From contig JAYJMM010000009.1 in the NCBI GenBank assembly GCA_037349105.1, positions 2,108,001 to 2,172,000 of the forward strand: DNA of 64,000 bases, read 5' to 3'. The DNA is from Limnomonas spitsbergensis. Its lineage: Eukaryota; Chlorophyta; Chlorophyceae; Chlamydomonadales. Under the pieces are notes generated by a model. That model had not been told where the DNA came from. It did no database searches and saw nothing but the letters and a program-made list of their open reading frames with translations. The translations under genes were made by a program, and so were the position numbers. This document shows positions 10,906 through 22,968 of the stretch, one piece after another. Position 1 is the stretch's first letter. Every line of letters starts with the position of its first letter.

Positions 10906-13410
10906 CAAAAAACAGGTGCCATCAATTATGAAAATCCCACATCACCCCATTACCACATGCATGCTGCAGGTTGAGCGACAAGGCTGCCTGCTCATCTGCT
11001 CCTATGACACAAATGAATAAGTGGGACCCTTCTGCAGCTTCAGACACCCAGAAGGTACAGAGACCAGAGACACAAGATCCTGTAAACAAGACAATAATTT
11101 AATTACAGACCGGTGGGAAGCACAAAATTTGCTTGCTCATTTACCGCAGAGAGAGGGGTTGGGAGAAGGATGTGATACTGGTAAGCGATTGGGAGCGGTC
11201 AAGCCTATCTTCCTCTCCCTTCAGTTGTTACCAAAAACCAGCGCCCGAGCCCGGAGGTGCCAACGCCCCCATTCCGTTGCCTCCATATCTGTCGTGCACA
11301 CCACCAAACATAGGCCGACAAGGATGCCAGCTGGGAGCTAGTTGCGTGCAACAGCCATAGTACTGGAAAGCAAAGGCAAGACATCTCCGGTGGCAACTGA
11401 AGGCTGATCCGATAGAAGTTCGCAAAACTTCGCATGGCTGATGCCACATGGCATGACTAGACGACGTGAGCATGTTGATGCTAAGCCCGGTTGAGCAGCT
11501 GCTTGTGTGCTTGAGGTGAGTCAGTGCTAGCTACTAACGAAGGCATGGGTCGGTATCTCTGCTAGCGATGAGAGTTGCAAGAACTCCCGAGGTGTTTACC
11601 ATGCTTGCGCTTCAGGTTAAGGAGCTGGGGGTAAGCCACGTGCCCTCACTGTATTAAAATGTCCAAGCATGGGGAAACGTTTTGCGATCAAGTAGTCACT
11701 TCTCCTCAGATGCTTCTCCTCAGTCATACTGCCCCCATCTCTGGCACCCCATTTCTCGTCTTGTTTCTATGCTTGGGCTTCACAAAGGATGCGGCTGGCC
11801 GCCCAACCCCTTCAAAGCCTCAAGCACAAGAAAAATCTGAGTTCGGGTGGTGCCCTACAGTCTGGATTCCTTCATACCAAATATGAGTAGCGTTCATGGC
11901 TCTGCTTACTTGCATGTGCTTTAATTCAACTTTTTCCCTCGTGTTTTCCTGACCCACTCGGTATTTTTGTTTCTGATCTCCGAACGGATTATGGTAGTTG
12001 GGTCCTGACCCAGGCAGCCGAGCCATTTGAGCAGGGCCCAGAGGTGTAACGTCGTTGACTTGAAAGTGCTCATGATGTGAGCATGGCTGCACCTAGGCTC
12101 AGATGATTGCAGATTTATAAAGTTCCATACTCCTATCCCCTAGCACATACGGATTTAGGACATCAGGTTGCATCATAGCTGCGTCGTGGCTGTGCATGCA
12201 TAGTAGCTGAATTGAGCTTGCTCATTCCCTTCCAGCCTACCCATACCTGCTAGGCTTAGACATGAAGCATGGCTCAATAGGAATCTTTAACTCACATAAG
12301 CCAATGGCGTCACACATATGGGCCCTGCTCAAGAAGGCTCGGTCGCATGGGCGCCCAACTGTTCAGGTGGGAGAAAATAAGAAACTAAAAGGAAGATGGC
12401 GGGGGGATCAAGAGGAAAGGCCAGGAAGTTAAAGTCGCATTAGTCCATGTACTTAAACATGTACAGTAAACTACATGTCGCCGCCTCAGCTAAACATCAC
12501 GGTTTATGGTTGGAGAAACCTGGTTGCTTTCGCCGACGGTGGCAGGCATTGACGGGAAACTCAATGCCCCCCAAAGCCGTGGTCTGGCGGACACAAACAT
12601 GACAAACCTGTGTACCGTAGTTGCGCTTGTCGATGACATGTTAGGATTGTCAGTATGACATGCCAGATGGGCAGAATCTGTTATCCATACAGAGTAATTG
12701 CAGAGGTGTGACGTCATTACCAGAGTGTTCTCCATCCTATCGGCATTTACAGAGTGGTTTCCATCCTATCGGCATTTACAGAGTGGTTTCCATCCTATTG
12801 CATCCAGATTTACAGTTTATGTGCAAACAAATTTTCACAAATATCATAACTTCGACACAAAGGAGCAAAACATAAGATGCACATGAGCTGTGCCTACAAA
12901 TCCGGTTAAAGCAATTCAGATTCTCCGATTCTCATATTTCGTATAGTCCCTTGGTGCCAAGAAGACTTGTCTCCGCTAACTAGTTAAAAGGCAACCTAGT
13001 ACAAACCATGCGTGGCCTTCCATCACCCGATACGGTATCCATTTCCAGCCTTGTAGCAAAAGCCAATCCAATGACATTATATTCAATCACAGTTGTCCAC
13101 GGGCGGAACCCTGTCCGCAAAAGCCAATTCAATTTAATTAATGACAGTGCAAAAAACTTGCCCCCATGAGGCTGACTCCCTGAAGCTTCCAAAACCATAC
13201 CAGCTCTTGCAACACGAGGGCACTCGGCACCTCCGCTCAAGCGAGCATCTCCACACCCCGCACGGGGGCACCATCGTAAGTCTACGTGACTTGATAATCA
13301 AACCAAACTCTGTGCAGATTAAGGGTGAAAGATGTAAACACACACTGCGTCAACATGTTTGAATGTAGGCAACACTGGAAAAACCCAGGTGACACTACAA
13401 CAGCCTGTTG
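10906..13410. other. Gene-poor interval with repeat relics
   Basis: MITE ends occur at 12012-12060 (right type), 12296-12362 (left type) and 12699-12722 (right type), the last two possibly bounding one element. A 31 bp tandem repeat (unit containing TTCCATCCTATCGGCATTTA) spans 12728-12795. A SINE body fragment is at 12186-12240. A minus-strand Gly-rich frame at about 11229-11340 (MFGGVHDRYGGNGMGALAPP) follows an ACTAG acceptor-like site, but I could not extend it into a gene. Confidence 0.45.
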
Positions 13411-13454
13411 GTATAGGTGCCGGATGGATGGCTCATCACGGAAAGATAAAGCAC

Positions 13455-13641
13455 CGGCCGAGCCTCGTCTTCCTCTATTTATACTGGACCTTCTGCCTTT
13501 TTCCTTGTCCTAGCTTGACCAACTAGAGTGCCACCCTTTGTACATCTACGCTGCCATGTCTCGACCTCCTGAACGAACGCTCTCTGATTCCGGCTTTCTG
13601 TGTTTTCTATATCAGTCAGCCAGAATTTAGATCCCTTTTAC
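13455..13641 (+). mobile_element. Partial solo LTR
   Basis: The segment from TCTATTTATACTGGACCTTC to AGATCCCTTTTA matches the 3' half of the LTRs at 22969-24121 and 25558-25903, including the CTGCCTTTTTC and CAGTCAGCC blocks. The 5' half is not recognisable, so this is a truncated or decayed solo LTR. Confidence 0.6.
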
Positions 13642-14265
13642 TTCGCCTGGTACCCAATCTAACTAGTGTTCGCACATCCCTTTCCTGCAACAACCGCATG
13701 CCTCCACATGCACCAAAATAATTATGAGTTCTACATCACAAGATGTACGCGCAGTAGGTACTACTTGCACTCACTGCCCCCCTCACGGCTCGTTGCCAGG
13801 TGTACAACACCAAGATGGTCAGATGTACTGCAATACAGTAGAAATGTGTCATGCAACAAGGCAGCAACACTAGCTCTCCAGAAGCAAAGATTGCGCTTTT
13901 GTCTTATTCTACCCCCCCCTTATTGCTCCTTGCATTTCTTTGAAAATCAATGTTTGTTTTAAGCTCGTCGACGAAATGCCCCCAGCCCCAGCCCCAGAGC
14001 CCCAGCCCCAAGCTCGGTCTGGGTGCAGCCTTTTCATTGCGCCGTACCCAGCTATCAACACCCCAAACATAAGCCACACCACCAGGCGCAAGCACAACGC
14101 CAAGGCACAACAAGGCAGCTGTGACACGTCGTGGCAGGAGATCCGCTGCACAGACACCCGTCACATTGCCCTCTGCCAGGCCGCCTCAACTGTCAACTGT
14201 CAGCTGGATTCCTCAGCAGGTCGCCTCCCTCCATCAGACCTCCTCACATCGTGATTTAAAACTCC

Positions 14266-17200
14266 TCAAATAGTGATCTGAACAACACCCCCCTGACCAT
14301 CCATTACCAGGACTACTTGTCCGCTACCACGGTGGGCCTGCAGCTGCTGTTGCAGCTGCTGTTGCTGACCCGGAACCAAGCTCAGCTGCTGCAACATGGC
14401 AGCCTCCAAGTGCGTCATGCCCCCGCCTGCACCTCCCCCACTTCCAACAGCACCTTGTCCCCCTTGTAGTTGAAGTACTCCCTGCTGGCCCTGCAAGCCA
14501 GGTCCTAAGCCTTGTTTCTGCTGCTGCTGTTGCTGCTGCATCAGCAGGTGTTGCATCAGGAGCCTCTGCTCCAGATCAGCCCTTTGCTCCTGTCCTAACC
14601 CCTGACGCAGCCCTTGGGCAGCGTCCGAGGCTGCGGCACCCCCACTCCCTCCAGCTCCGATCTCTGGGGAGGCGAGCCGTTGACGCTCCAAGGCATACAT
14701 ACGCTGCTGCTGCTCTTGCCCCTGTTGCTGCTGTTGCTGCTGATGTAGTTGTAGTTGTTGCTGCTGTTGCTCCTGCTGACTCAATGCATGGGCCAGCTGT
14801 TGCAACACCTGGTAATCCATTGGCTGTTGTTGCTGTAGTTGCTGCTGCTGTTGCTGCTGCTGTTGCTCCTGTTGCTGCTGGCGCCTTGCGAGTGCCAGCT
14901 GCAGCATATGAAGGTCAATCTGTTGCTGCTGCTCGGCCGCAGCCTGGCCACCGCTGCCCGCAGCTTCCTTGGCTCCTGGGCTGCCTGCCTGCCCCTTCTG
15001 CTGCAGCTCCTGCTGATGCTGCTCCCGCCACTGCTGCTCGAGCTGGGCCAACATGGCATGCTCAACAAGCTGCTGCTGCTGCTGCTCCCGCCAATGAGGA
15101 TTCTGCTGTTGTTGCTGTAGTTGCTGTTGTTGTTGCAGTTGCAGCTGCTGAGGAGGGGGAGTTCCAGAGTGCGGTTTCTCCACAGAGTTCCGCTTCTGTT
15201 GCCCGCTGCTTGCCCTTCGAGCCGAGACGTCAGACGCCTGCACATGCTGATCCATCTGCCGGGACCTTGCCTGCTGCTGCTGCTGCACCCGCAGCGCCTC
15301 CTGCTGACGCTGCTGCGCAATCGCAGCCTGGATCAGCATTTCGTCCAAGGGCATGCCACGTAGATCGGTGGGCATGCCGGGTTCCGTGTGTGGGCTTGTT
15401 GCGGCGCCGGCAGGGGCGATGGTAGTGTGGGCCAGGCTCGGCCCCAACCCTGCTGACGCCGATGCTTTGTTTGCAGACGCCGCAGCAGTGCTCGCCTCCT
15501 TGTGGGCTGCTGCCGCCGCTACCTCGGGCCCACCTGCAGCCGAAGACAGAGCGGGAGCTCCACCCTCGTCCCTGAACCTTGACAGAGGGGTGTGCTGCCA
15601 GGCCGCTAGCTGCCCCATCTGCTGCTGCGGGTGCTCCATCCCTGGTTCCAACTTCACGCGGGCAGCCGCCGCCGCCGCCGAAGCAGTCGCCGCGGTCCCG
15701 CTCCGCGCAGCGGAGGACGTCGTCGCTGCAGGCTCCGAGGCCGCAGCTTGGGCGCTGCCGCCGCCGCCAGCCATCCGGTGTTGCGCAATCGCTGCCTGGA
15801 TCAGCAGCTCCCGTATGTCCAAGCTGCCCTGCTGTTGCTGTTGCTGCTGCTCTAAGCCCGTCTGGCTGCTCCTGCGCTGCAGGTCAGACATCAGCTGCCT
15901 CTGCCTTGCAGCCTCTGCATGCAGCAGCTGCTCCACAGCAAGCAGCTGCTGCCGCTGCGCCAGTTGCCCCTGCGTCAGGCCCCCCGCGCTGCCGCTGCCG
16001 CCGCCGCCCTGCTGCTGCTGCAGGTCCTGGTGCAGAAGAAGGTCGCGGACGACTGCCTGCTGTCGGCGCACCTGCACGCATGATTTCGATTTGTTTCTAT
16101 CAATTGACTTTTCAGAGACCTGAGTGCGATAGAAAGCGTGAAAAAGCCAATTGCCATCAGGGCCCTACAATGGGTCTAGGATTTGCCAGGGTTCGCCGGA
16201 CTCTTGTCTTTTCCTCCCAGCTACTGTTCTTGAGCCGTACGGTAGTCTTCTTCTTTTTTCGTCCGGTTGTCCAAAAAAATGGAAATTCTTCTGTATTTCC
16301 CCCGTTTTGACTATGCATGCAAGGCATTTCGCTTGCTTGTTGGTCGCGTGCCTCTCCTGTTGCTGCTGCCAGGGCCATCACTCGAACTCCCCCCCCAAAA
16401 GAAAGTACCTGCTCGTGCTCCTCCTCACGCCGCAACTGCTGTAGGCGTGCCTCCTCCTCGTGCACCTGCATCTGGTGCAACTGCTGCAGCAGCTGCAGGC
16501 GCACCTCCTCATCCTGCTGCTGCTGCAGCCGCATCAGGTCGAGCATGCCACCCGCCACCGCACCACCCTGCTGCTGCTGCTGCTGCGGCGGCCGCTGCTG
16601 CTGCTGTTGCTCCTCGTGCCTCAGCTGGAGCACATGCTGCCGGAGCCGCTCCTCTTGCGCATGCTGCTCCTCCAGCTGCTGAGCCCTGGTTGTGTCCGGT
16701 GCCTGCCCGCCGCCCCCGACATCATTGCCAGTTCGTTGACGATCTCCCACGATATGCTCCGCACCAGCTGGCTGCAAGAGCCTCAGCTGCTGCTGTGCAG
16801 CGAACGCGGCAGCAGCCTGCGCAAAACAAATACCGTACATTGACTTGGACTTTGCTATTCAAAAACCATTACTGGCCTGCGCGGACATGCTGCGTGCTAA
16901 TGATAAAAATTGCCGCTGCGCTGAGTTAAACTCAGGTTTTGTCCTAATTGATTTTGCTGCGCGGACCCTTTGTCAATTCACAGTAGGGTGCAACAGCAAA
17001 AGCCTCAGCGCACAGCAACTACTGGGGGCAAGTTTGCCACCAGAGGCTTCCAAGCTTGAACAGGTATCATGCTTACAATCAGTCTTATTGCCACGAATAG
17101 GTATCCAAGCTGGCACAGGTATTGTGGCAATTGGCCACGAGAGAGGATTATCGTGACCAGTAGCCGATGACGATAATTCTCTCTCTCTCTTCCTTTATTT

Positions 17201-17861
17201 GTATCTCTACACAGCCTTCTCATGAAAGCCCAGAAAAGCAGGCCCACACTTTGACTTTGAAGTATCTAGGCCACTGACCTGCGTGCCAGGTTGCGGCCCT
17301 TCACTCATCCCTGCATTGCTGGCAGCCGCCACCTTGCTCAACGCCGCAGCAGTGGACGAAGAAGCCGTCCTTCGCTGGCTAACCGGGGAGGAGAAGACAG
17401 CCGCCCCTGTCACCGGAGCCTCCCTGCTGCCGCCGCTGTTGCCTGGCTGCAATGGTGATGTTAACATGCCTCTCTTGAGCCCCCGTACGGCGCCTTCCTG
17501 AGCCATCCCCAGGCTGAGCTGCAGGCCGGGGCCCGAGCTGCTGGCGCGCCGGGACTGCTGCTGGTACTGCTGGTGCGCCGCATCGCTGCCAGCAGGAGCA
17601 GCAGAGCAAGAAGGAGTACCTTGCGAACGGTTCAACAGCAACATCTGCTGCTGCTGCGGTTGCTGCTGCTGATGAACTGCTGCACCGGCAGGCAGCAGTA
17701 CGAGCTGTTGCTGCCCATCCGGCTGCTGCAGCAACACCAGTTGCTGCTGCGGCTGCTGTTGGCCGCCATGCTGCTGCTGCTGCATCCTCTGCCCGTTTGC
17801 CACCTGTTCATCCACACTTCCATGAGGCATCACATATTGCTGTGGCAGTACAATCGTTTGT

Positions 17862-17893
<32 letters not shown>

Positions 17894-20800
17894 AAGCTGG
17901 CCCTGATGAACCAGCATCAGCTGGCCATCAGAGGTCATGACAAGGAACTGCTGGTTTTGTGGGGAAGGTGCGGGCGGTGGTGGTGTTGCGGATTGCCTAG
18001 CAGCCGCAGCACCCTCAGGGTGTTGGTGCACCATTGCGAGAGAGCCGTCAGCCAACATGGTAAGGACGCCCTGTTGTTGTTGCTGCTGCTGCTGCAGCTG
18101 CTGCATCTGTAATTGGTGCTGCTGTTGCTGTTGCTGCTGCTGGAGCTGCTGCTGCTGGTGTAGCTGCAGCAGGAGCTGTATAGAGTTAGGGTCCGCCTGC
18201 TGCTGTTGTTGCTGCTGCTGCTGCTGCTGCGGCGGCGGCTGCCGGGCTAACAAATCCTGCGCAGATGCATACTTTGCCGCACGCACTACACCCTCTAAGG
18301 CTCCGGCAGCAGTACACCGGACAGAGGTCAAGGAGCTCCGACCATCGGTTGATAGTCGGCGGGCAGCCCCCCCCGCTGCTCTCAGTGGGCCCAAGTCGTC
18401 TCTGGGAATGTGCCGCTTGCGCCCGGCATCGCTCGCGCCTGGAGCCGAGAGCGGCGTACCGCTCTGACCGGCAGAGGCGCCTCCTGGTAAGGTGACGCCG
18501 CCTGTGTCCTCGGGGAGTAGGCCGTAGATTGCCATATGGGTGTCGCAGTAGCGCCGCATGCGTGTCGTAGAGAGCTGGGCCTGCTCGAAACAGGGAAGTG
18601 TGGGTGGGGAGGGGAGGAGGGTGAGACAACTGACACATTTCCCCCCCGGCCGACGGGACTTACCCCAAAGAGAGCCTTCCCACCGGAAACAAGGAATGTT
18701 ATTCATCTTAATTTGTACATGCGGCGTGCAATTTCAGCTATTACTAATAACTGAAAGAGACCGAATTTACGGGGCCGTGAGGAGGGGTCTTGGGCAGCGT
18801 GAGGATGCGGTGGGGTGCTAGGGTGGAGGGGTACCAGGCAAGGGATAAGCGGGTAGAAGAGGAACGGGAGAGATCGTGTGGTGCAGGCGTGCAGCTTTTG
18901 GGCGCCAGGGGCGCAAGGCGCCTCTACCGGATGGGACCCCAATGGAGTGCGAGGGGAGTCCTTCTGTCCTTCTCCGATGCGCGTGTTGGGACAGAACGTT
19001 GAGATGCCAATGGGGGCACTGAAGCCCCGTGCGAACGAGCGGGCGTCAGCAGCAGCGCTGTGTACATTGTAGGGTGCATCAGCTACAAAGTGCAACTTCA
19101 GCTACAGAGTGCCCCTTAAGCTACATAGTGGTCCTTCAGCTACAAAGTGGTTCTTCAGCTACATAGTGCCCCTTCAGCTACAAAGTGGTCCTTCAGCTAC
19201 AAAGTGGTCCTTCAGCTACAGAGTGCCCCTTCAGCTACATAGTGCCCCTTAAGCTACAAAGTGGTCCTTCAGCTACAGAGTGCCCCTTCAGCTACAGAGT
19301 GGCCCTTAAGCTACAAAGTGGTCCTTCAGCCCTAGGGCGTGGTGCGGCAGGCCCTGCTGCATGGCTCACAAGCAGCCACAGAAAGGTCAACAGTTGGTCC
19401 CCATCAGGCCAGTCATATCTGCCCTGTGGCCTGCCATGGGTTATCTGGTGCTACTGAGTGGCATCCGCAGCAGAGGTTTCCTCGCCCCAGGCTCTCCTCT
19501 CCCTTCCGTTCAGCTTCCTTTGCAGCGTCAATACATAATTCAAGGAAATGTTCTGATACCGGTACGTATCGAAACAAAGGTACTGGTGAAGCACTAGTAC
19601 CCATTGTACACCAGGCCTTCTTAGCCATAGGCCTTGACGTAGCTGAAGTGTAGCTTAAGTTCGCTAAATTAGACAAAAGTTCAACACACAAACCTGTCTC
19701 TGTTCCCCTGGTTAGCACTACCTGGCCCTGTCTAAATCTTGTGGTGGATCTTTGGATCTTTGGGTGGATTTGGGGGGTGGATCTTTCGTTGGATCTAAGG
19801 GTGCAACTTTCTTACTCTATGGTTGGATCCTTGGGTGGGACATTCAAAATCTGTGGGTGGATGCACGCATAGACTCAGCGTAACGAAACAACAAACACCA
19901 TAGCCCATGAACGGCCCCAAGTAAAGCGTGCCTAACCTGCTCATGACACCCAACGTGCGCGCACAGCCGTGGCCCGAGAGGCGGGCCCCGCTTAGCGGCT
20001 GCCGAGGGCGGGGAGGAGCGTTGGCGTTTCTTGGCCGTGGCGGGGGCCGACGCCGCTTTGCCACCGCCTGTCCCGCTGGTGCGCTTGGACCGGGCCTTGG
20101 ACTGCGGCGGGGACGAGTGAAGTTCTTCGGCCGCCAGCTGCTGCCGAATCTTCTGGTCAGCCAGATGCTGCTCCAGGTCCTCATTGTTATGGGTGCTCAG
20201 GGAAGAGCTGGCCGCAGCAGCACCGGCCTCCACGAGCATCTGCACCGCGACTGTTTCGTTGGTTGGCCTGCTTGGGTTGCCGGCCTGTTGGTTGGGAGAA
20301 TGGGAATGGAGGTTGGTGAGGAAGGAGGCCGGGGGGGAGAAGAGAATAGGAGTGTCATGTACGGTCCAACATTTTGAATCGAGAATGTGTCTCTTTGGCG
20401 AAGGGGACAGGCTGTATAACGCTGAAAGAGGGAATCGCTAATAATCTTCGGCCAAAATGGTCGAAAATGCCTCGGACGTTACACCCGCTGGGCAGGTAAT
20501 CAGTCTTTGTTCGGAGTAGGGTAAGCGGGAGGAGCTGGCAGTGACAGGGGGGTCCAAAGTGCGAGCTTACGCGCAACGACAGGCATCAATAGTCTCTGCT
20601 GGTCTCTGCTACAGCACGTCAGATTCAAGCGTGTGGGTGGAAGCGTTCACGGAGCATGACTAACTGATATGATGGAGCGCCATTGTATGTTGAGGATGCT
20701 AGGACGTGATGATGACCATGCCGAACATGGTGACGTCAAGTTCAGATTCGTTTGGATCTTGATCATTGTTTGCGATCCGTTTAGGCGCAGAAAGACGGCC

Positions 20801-21477
20801 GCGGCCGCTGAGCAGCGCAGGAAATGACAGAGATGAGCCCGAGGGAAGACCAAGGGACAGTGTGCTCATGACGACAGGGATGCCCACGTAATACGTACGA
20901 ACCACCATCGATCTGGCACGAACGGCAATGCGGCCATGCCATGTGCATGATGCTGATGGCATGCAAAGCTAAGCTAGCTCACCTCAGGCAACCTGGGCGC
21001 GTCATCCATGCGTCCGTTGGCAGCTTTGCCGTGTGCCAGGTCACAGAGAGAAAGTGCGGCCTCCTCCTCCAGCTCCTCCTCGGCAGACCGTTGCTCCGAG
21101 GCAGATTGCAGCACTGGCTGCTGCTGCAACATCGCAGCAGCAGCGGTGGCCATGTGATTCTTCATCAGCGAGGCGGAGTCTTCCCGCCCTTGATGTTGCC
21201 GCTGCCGAGCCGCGTTCACAGGCGCGTTGGCGTGTTCGCCTTCTTCCATGTCGTGTTGTTGCACAACCATCGCTTCGTCTGTGGACTCTTTGCTATGGCG
21301 GTTCTGGCTATTGTCAGAAGTCGGGCAGGGGGGCGATGTAGAAACAGGAGCACATTTTAGTTGCCCGGGCTCGCCCTCTGCACAGCTTCCTAGGACGGGG
21401 GGATGGGTGGCGGGATGACCTATGCCCAGCAGAGCCTTCACGGCCACAAGCGCTGTCAGTGAATTCTCAGCCTCCAT
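14266..21477 (-). CDS. Gln-rich zinc-site protein, putative transcription or chromatin regulator
   Basis: Minus-strand model with exons 21477-20983, 20284-19937, 18580-17279, 16816-16409 and 16071-14266. Every intron is phase 0, each donor follows GAG or CAG, and most acceptors have clear pyrimidine tracts. An in-frame TAA precedes the start Met. The 1452-residue product is acidic/Ala-rich at the N-terminus. It has basic clusters that could be nuclear signals (KKRQRSSPP; GRKRH) and a single metal-site pattern C273-x4-C278-x14-C293-x2-H296 that forms only when exons 2 and 3 are joined. Long poly-Gln/His/Leu tracts fill the rest, with an E/Q-rich coiled segment in exon 4. A motif LIQAAIAQ occurs twice in exon 5, and the C-terminus is hydrophobic (VVLVMDGQGGVVQITI). 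The C-x4-C..YC-x2-H pattern recalls one half of the C3HC3H fingers in KANSL2/INO80D-type chromatin proteins, but the second half is absent. I infer a nuclear regulator; the exact family is unknown. Confidence 0.72.
19076..19333. repeat. 19 bp minisatellite in intron 2 of the Gln-rich gene
   Basis: About 13 copies of a 19 bp unit (CTTCAGCTACAAAGTGGTC, with variants ATAGTGCCC and AGAGTGCCC) occur in strict register. It lies in the intron between exons 2 and 3 and does not copy either flanking junction. Confidence 0.9.
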
Positions 21478-21838
21478 GTCTTAATTCAAATGCAGACATA
21501 ACATGGCAGCAGGAGTGTATCGTGTCTGCTAGATGTCGATGGCGCGAAGCTCGGTCAATAGTTGGCACTGAATGGGGAACGTCGCGCAGCTGGTGTCAGG
21601 CGTGGTCCAACATATGATGGGATCAGTGCAAATGCCGCACGCGGGTGTTAGTCAGGCAATTTATAGGAGGTCACCACCTAGCTTGTCATATGCCCAGATA
21701 CTGTGTCCATTGGTTGTTTCATTTCACGCTTACAATCGATTACGGCCCATTCTTTTAGCCATTGTCGTACATCTCTTGCTGATGACAACTGCCAGTCACA
21801 AAATCACGCCACTCTTCACATACGCCTGATGGCACAAT

Positions 21839-21886
21839 GGGCCCAATTCCACTAGGGCGCTCGACGGAACACGGAATTGGGCCCAA
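21839..21886. mobile_element. Tiny foldback relic (GGGCCCAATTCC family)
   Basis: GGGCCCAATTCC and its reverse complement lie 24 bp apart and are flanked on both sides by AAT. The same termini bound the larger element at 26274-27010, so this looks like an internally deleted copy. Confidence 0.5.
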
Positions 21887-22170
21887 TATTGATGTATGCA
21901 TGCCACGCTGTATTGGAGTAGGCAGCGCGCCGCGACAACATGTTGCCAGCCCTGAAGACTTTAGTCAGAAGAGGGACAGATAGCTACTTTTGAAGCATGC
22001 ATCATCGATAGAAATGGCAGCTTCTGGTAGTTTCGGCAATTTGACCAATATGCAATTACCATGCATTACGCATACGTCAACGTTATAGTACGTCAAAAAT
22101 ATGTGTTTGCGACCCTGATGCCACGTGTCAGAGCGTGATGGGTGATGGTACCCATCCCGGCGCCTCTCAG

Positions 22171-22763
22171 TTCCACAAAGTGACCGAGAGAAGGGTGGCA
22201 GCCCGTTTCTGATTGACTGCGGAGAAAACAAATGTACGATGGTCTAATGACCTGCGGAAGAGTTCCGCAGTGGTCGTTTCTGATTGGACCCTGCGGAGCG
22301 TGGTTGTCCAGGGCATATGTCGTACACATGGCTGCCGATTTTGAATCGCTTTGGTGTATATCTCCTATTCTTTCTAGTCGACTAAGTCCTGCTCGACACC
22401 ATGTCGCATTTCTACCTGTTCTGCTGCATCTGCTGATTTGCTCGCTATGCTTCATGAAAGGCGCGGCCTGACGCGGCCCATGTCCAGGGGCGCTCATACG
22501 ACCACCCCCCGATACGGCCATGAGCAGAAAAATATGGCAATTCTAATAGATAATTAATATCAGTTCGAAGGCCTACAATCTTTCCGCAGACTGTGGAAGT
22601 TCCGAGGAGGGGGGTGGGTCCTCGGAGAAAAGGCCGCAAGTGGGTCTTCTAAAGGCCTGCGGAAGTGTTCCACAGACCCCGTTTCTGTACGACAGGGCCT
22701 GCGGAGGAGTTCCGCAGTCAATCAGAAACGGGCTGTCACCCTTCTCTCGGTCACTTTGTGGAA
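22171..22763. mobile_element. Foldback element with 53 bp inverted termini
   Basis: Bases 22171-22223 and 22711-22763 are near-perfect reverse complements (outer end TTCCACAAAGTGACCGAGAG). Inside are three short hairpin motifs of the form CTGCGGAAGAGTTCCGCAG (22252, 22659 and 22699). No transposase frame is present. It is probably a non-autonomous DNA transposon. Confidence 0.7.
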
Positions 22764-22968
22764 ACGTCTACGTGGACAACGACCCTCGCGGACTTTTTGT
22801 CTCTCGCGCGAGCGTTATCTCACAAGCCTGCACGGATGAGGACGTTTAAGATCGCAACTTCTTGCCATTGCAAAATGGATACTGATGCATATGTTCCCGA
22901 TATGTTCCAGCTCACGAGTTGTAAGTGTCCATGTGTGTGCTGTTTGCTGTGACACATTCGACGGGCAG

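Noticed and set aside
14784..18112. Leu- and Cys-rich plus-strand frames opposite the Gln-rich gene
   Set aside because: They are antisense translations of CAG/CTG tracts; the minus strand has consistent splice sites and phases.
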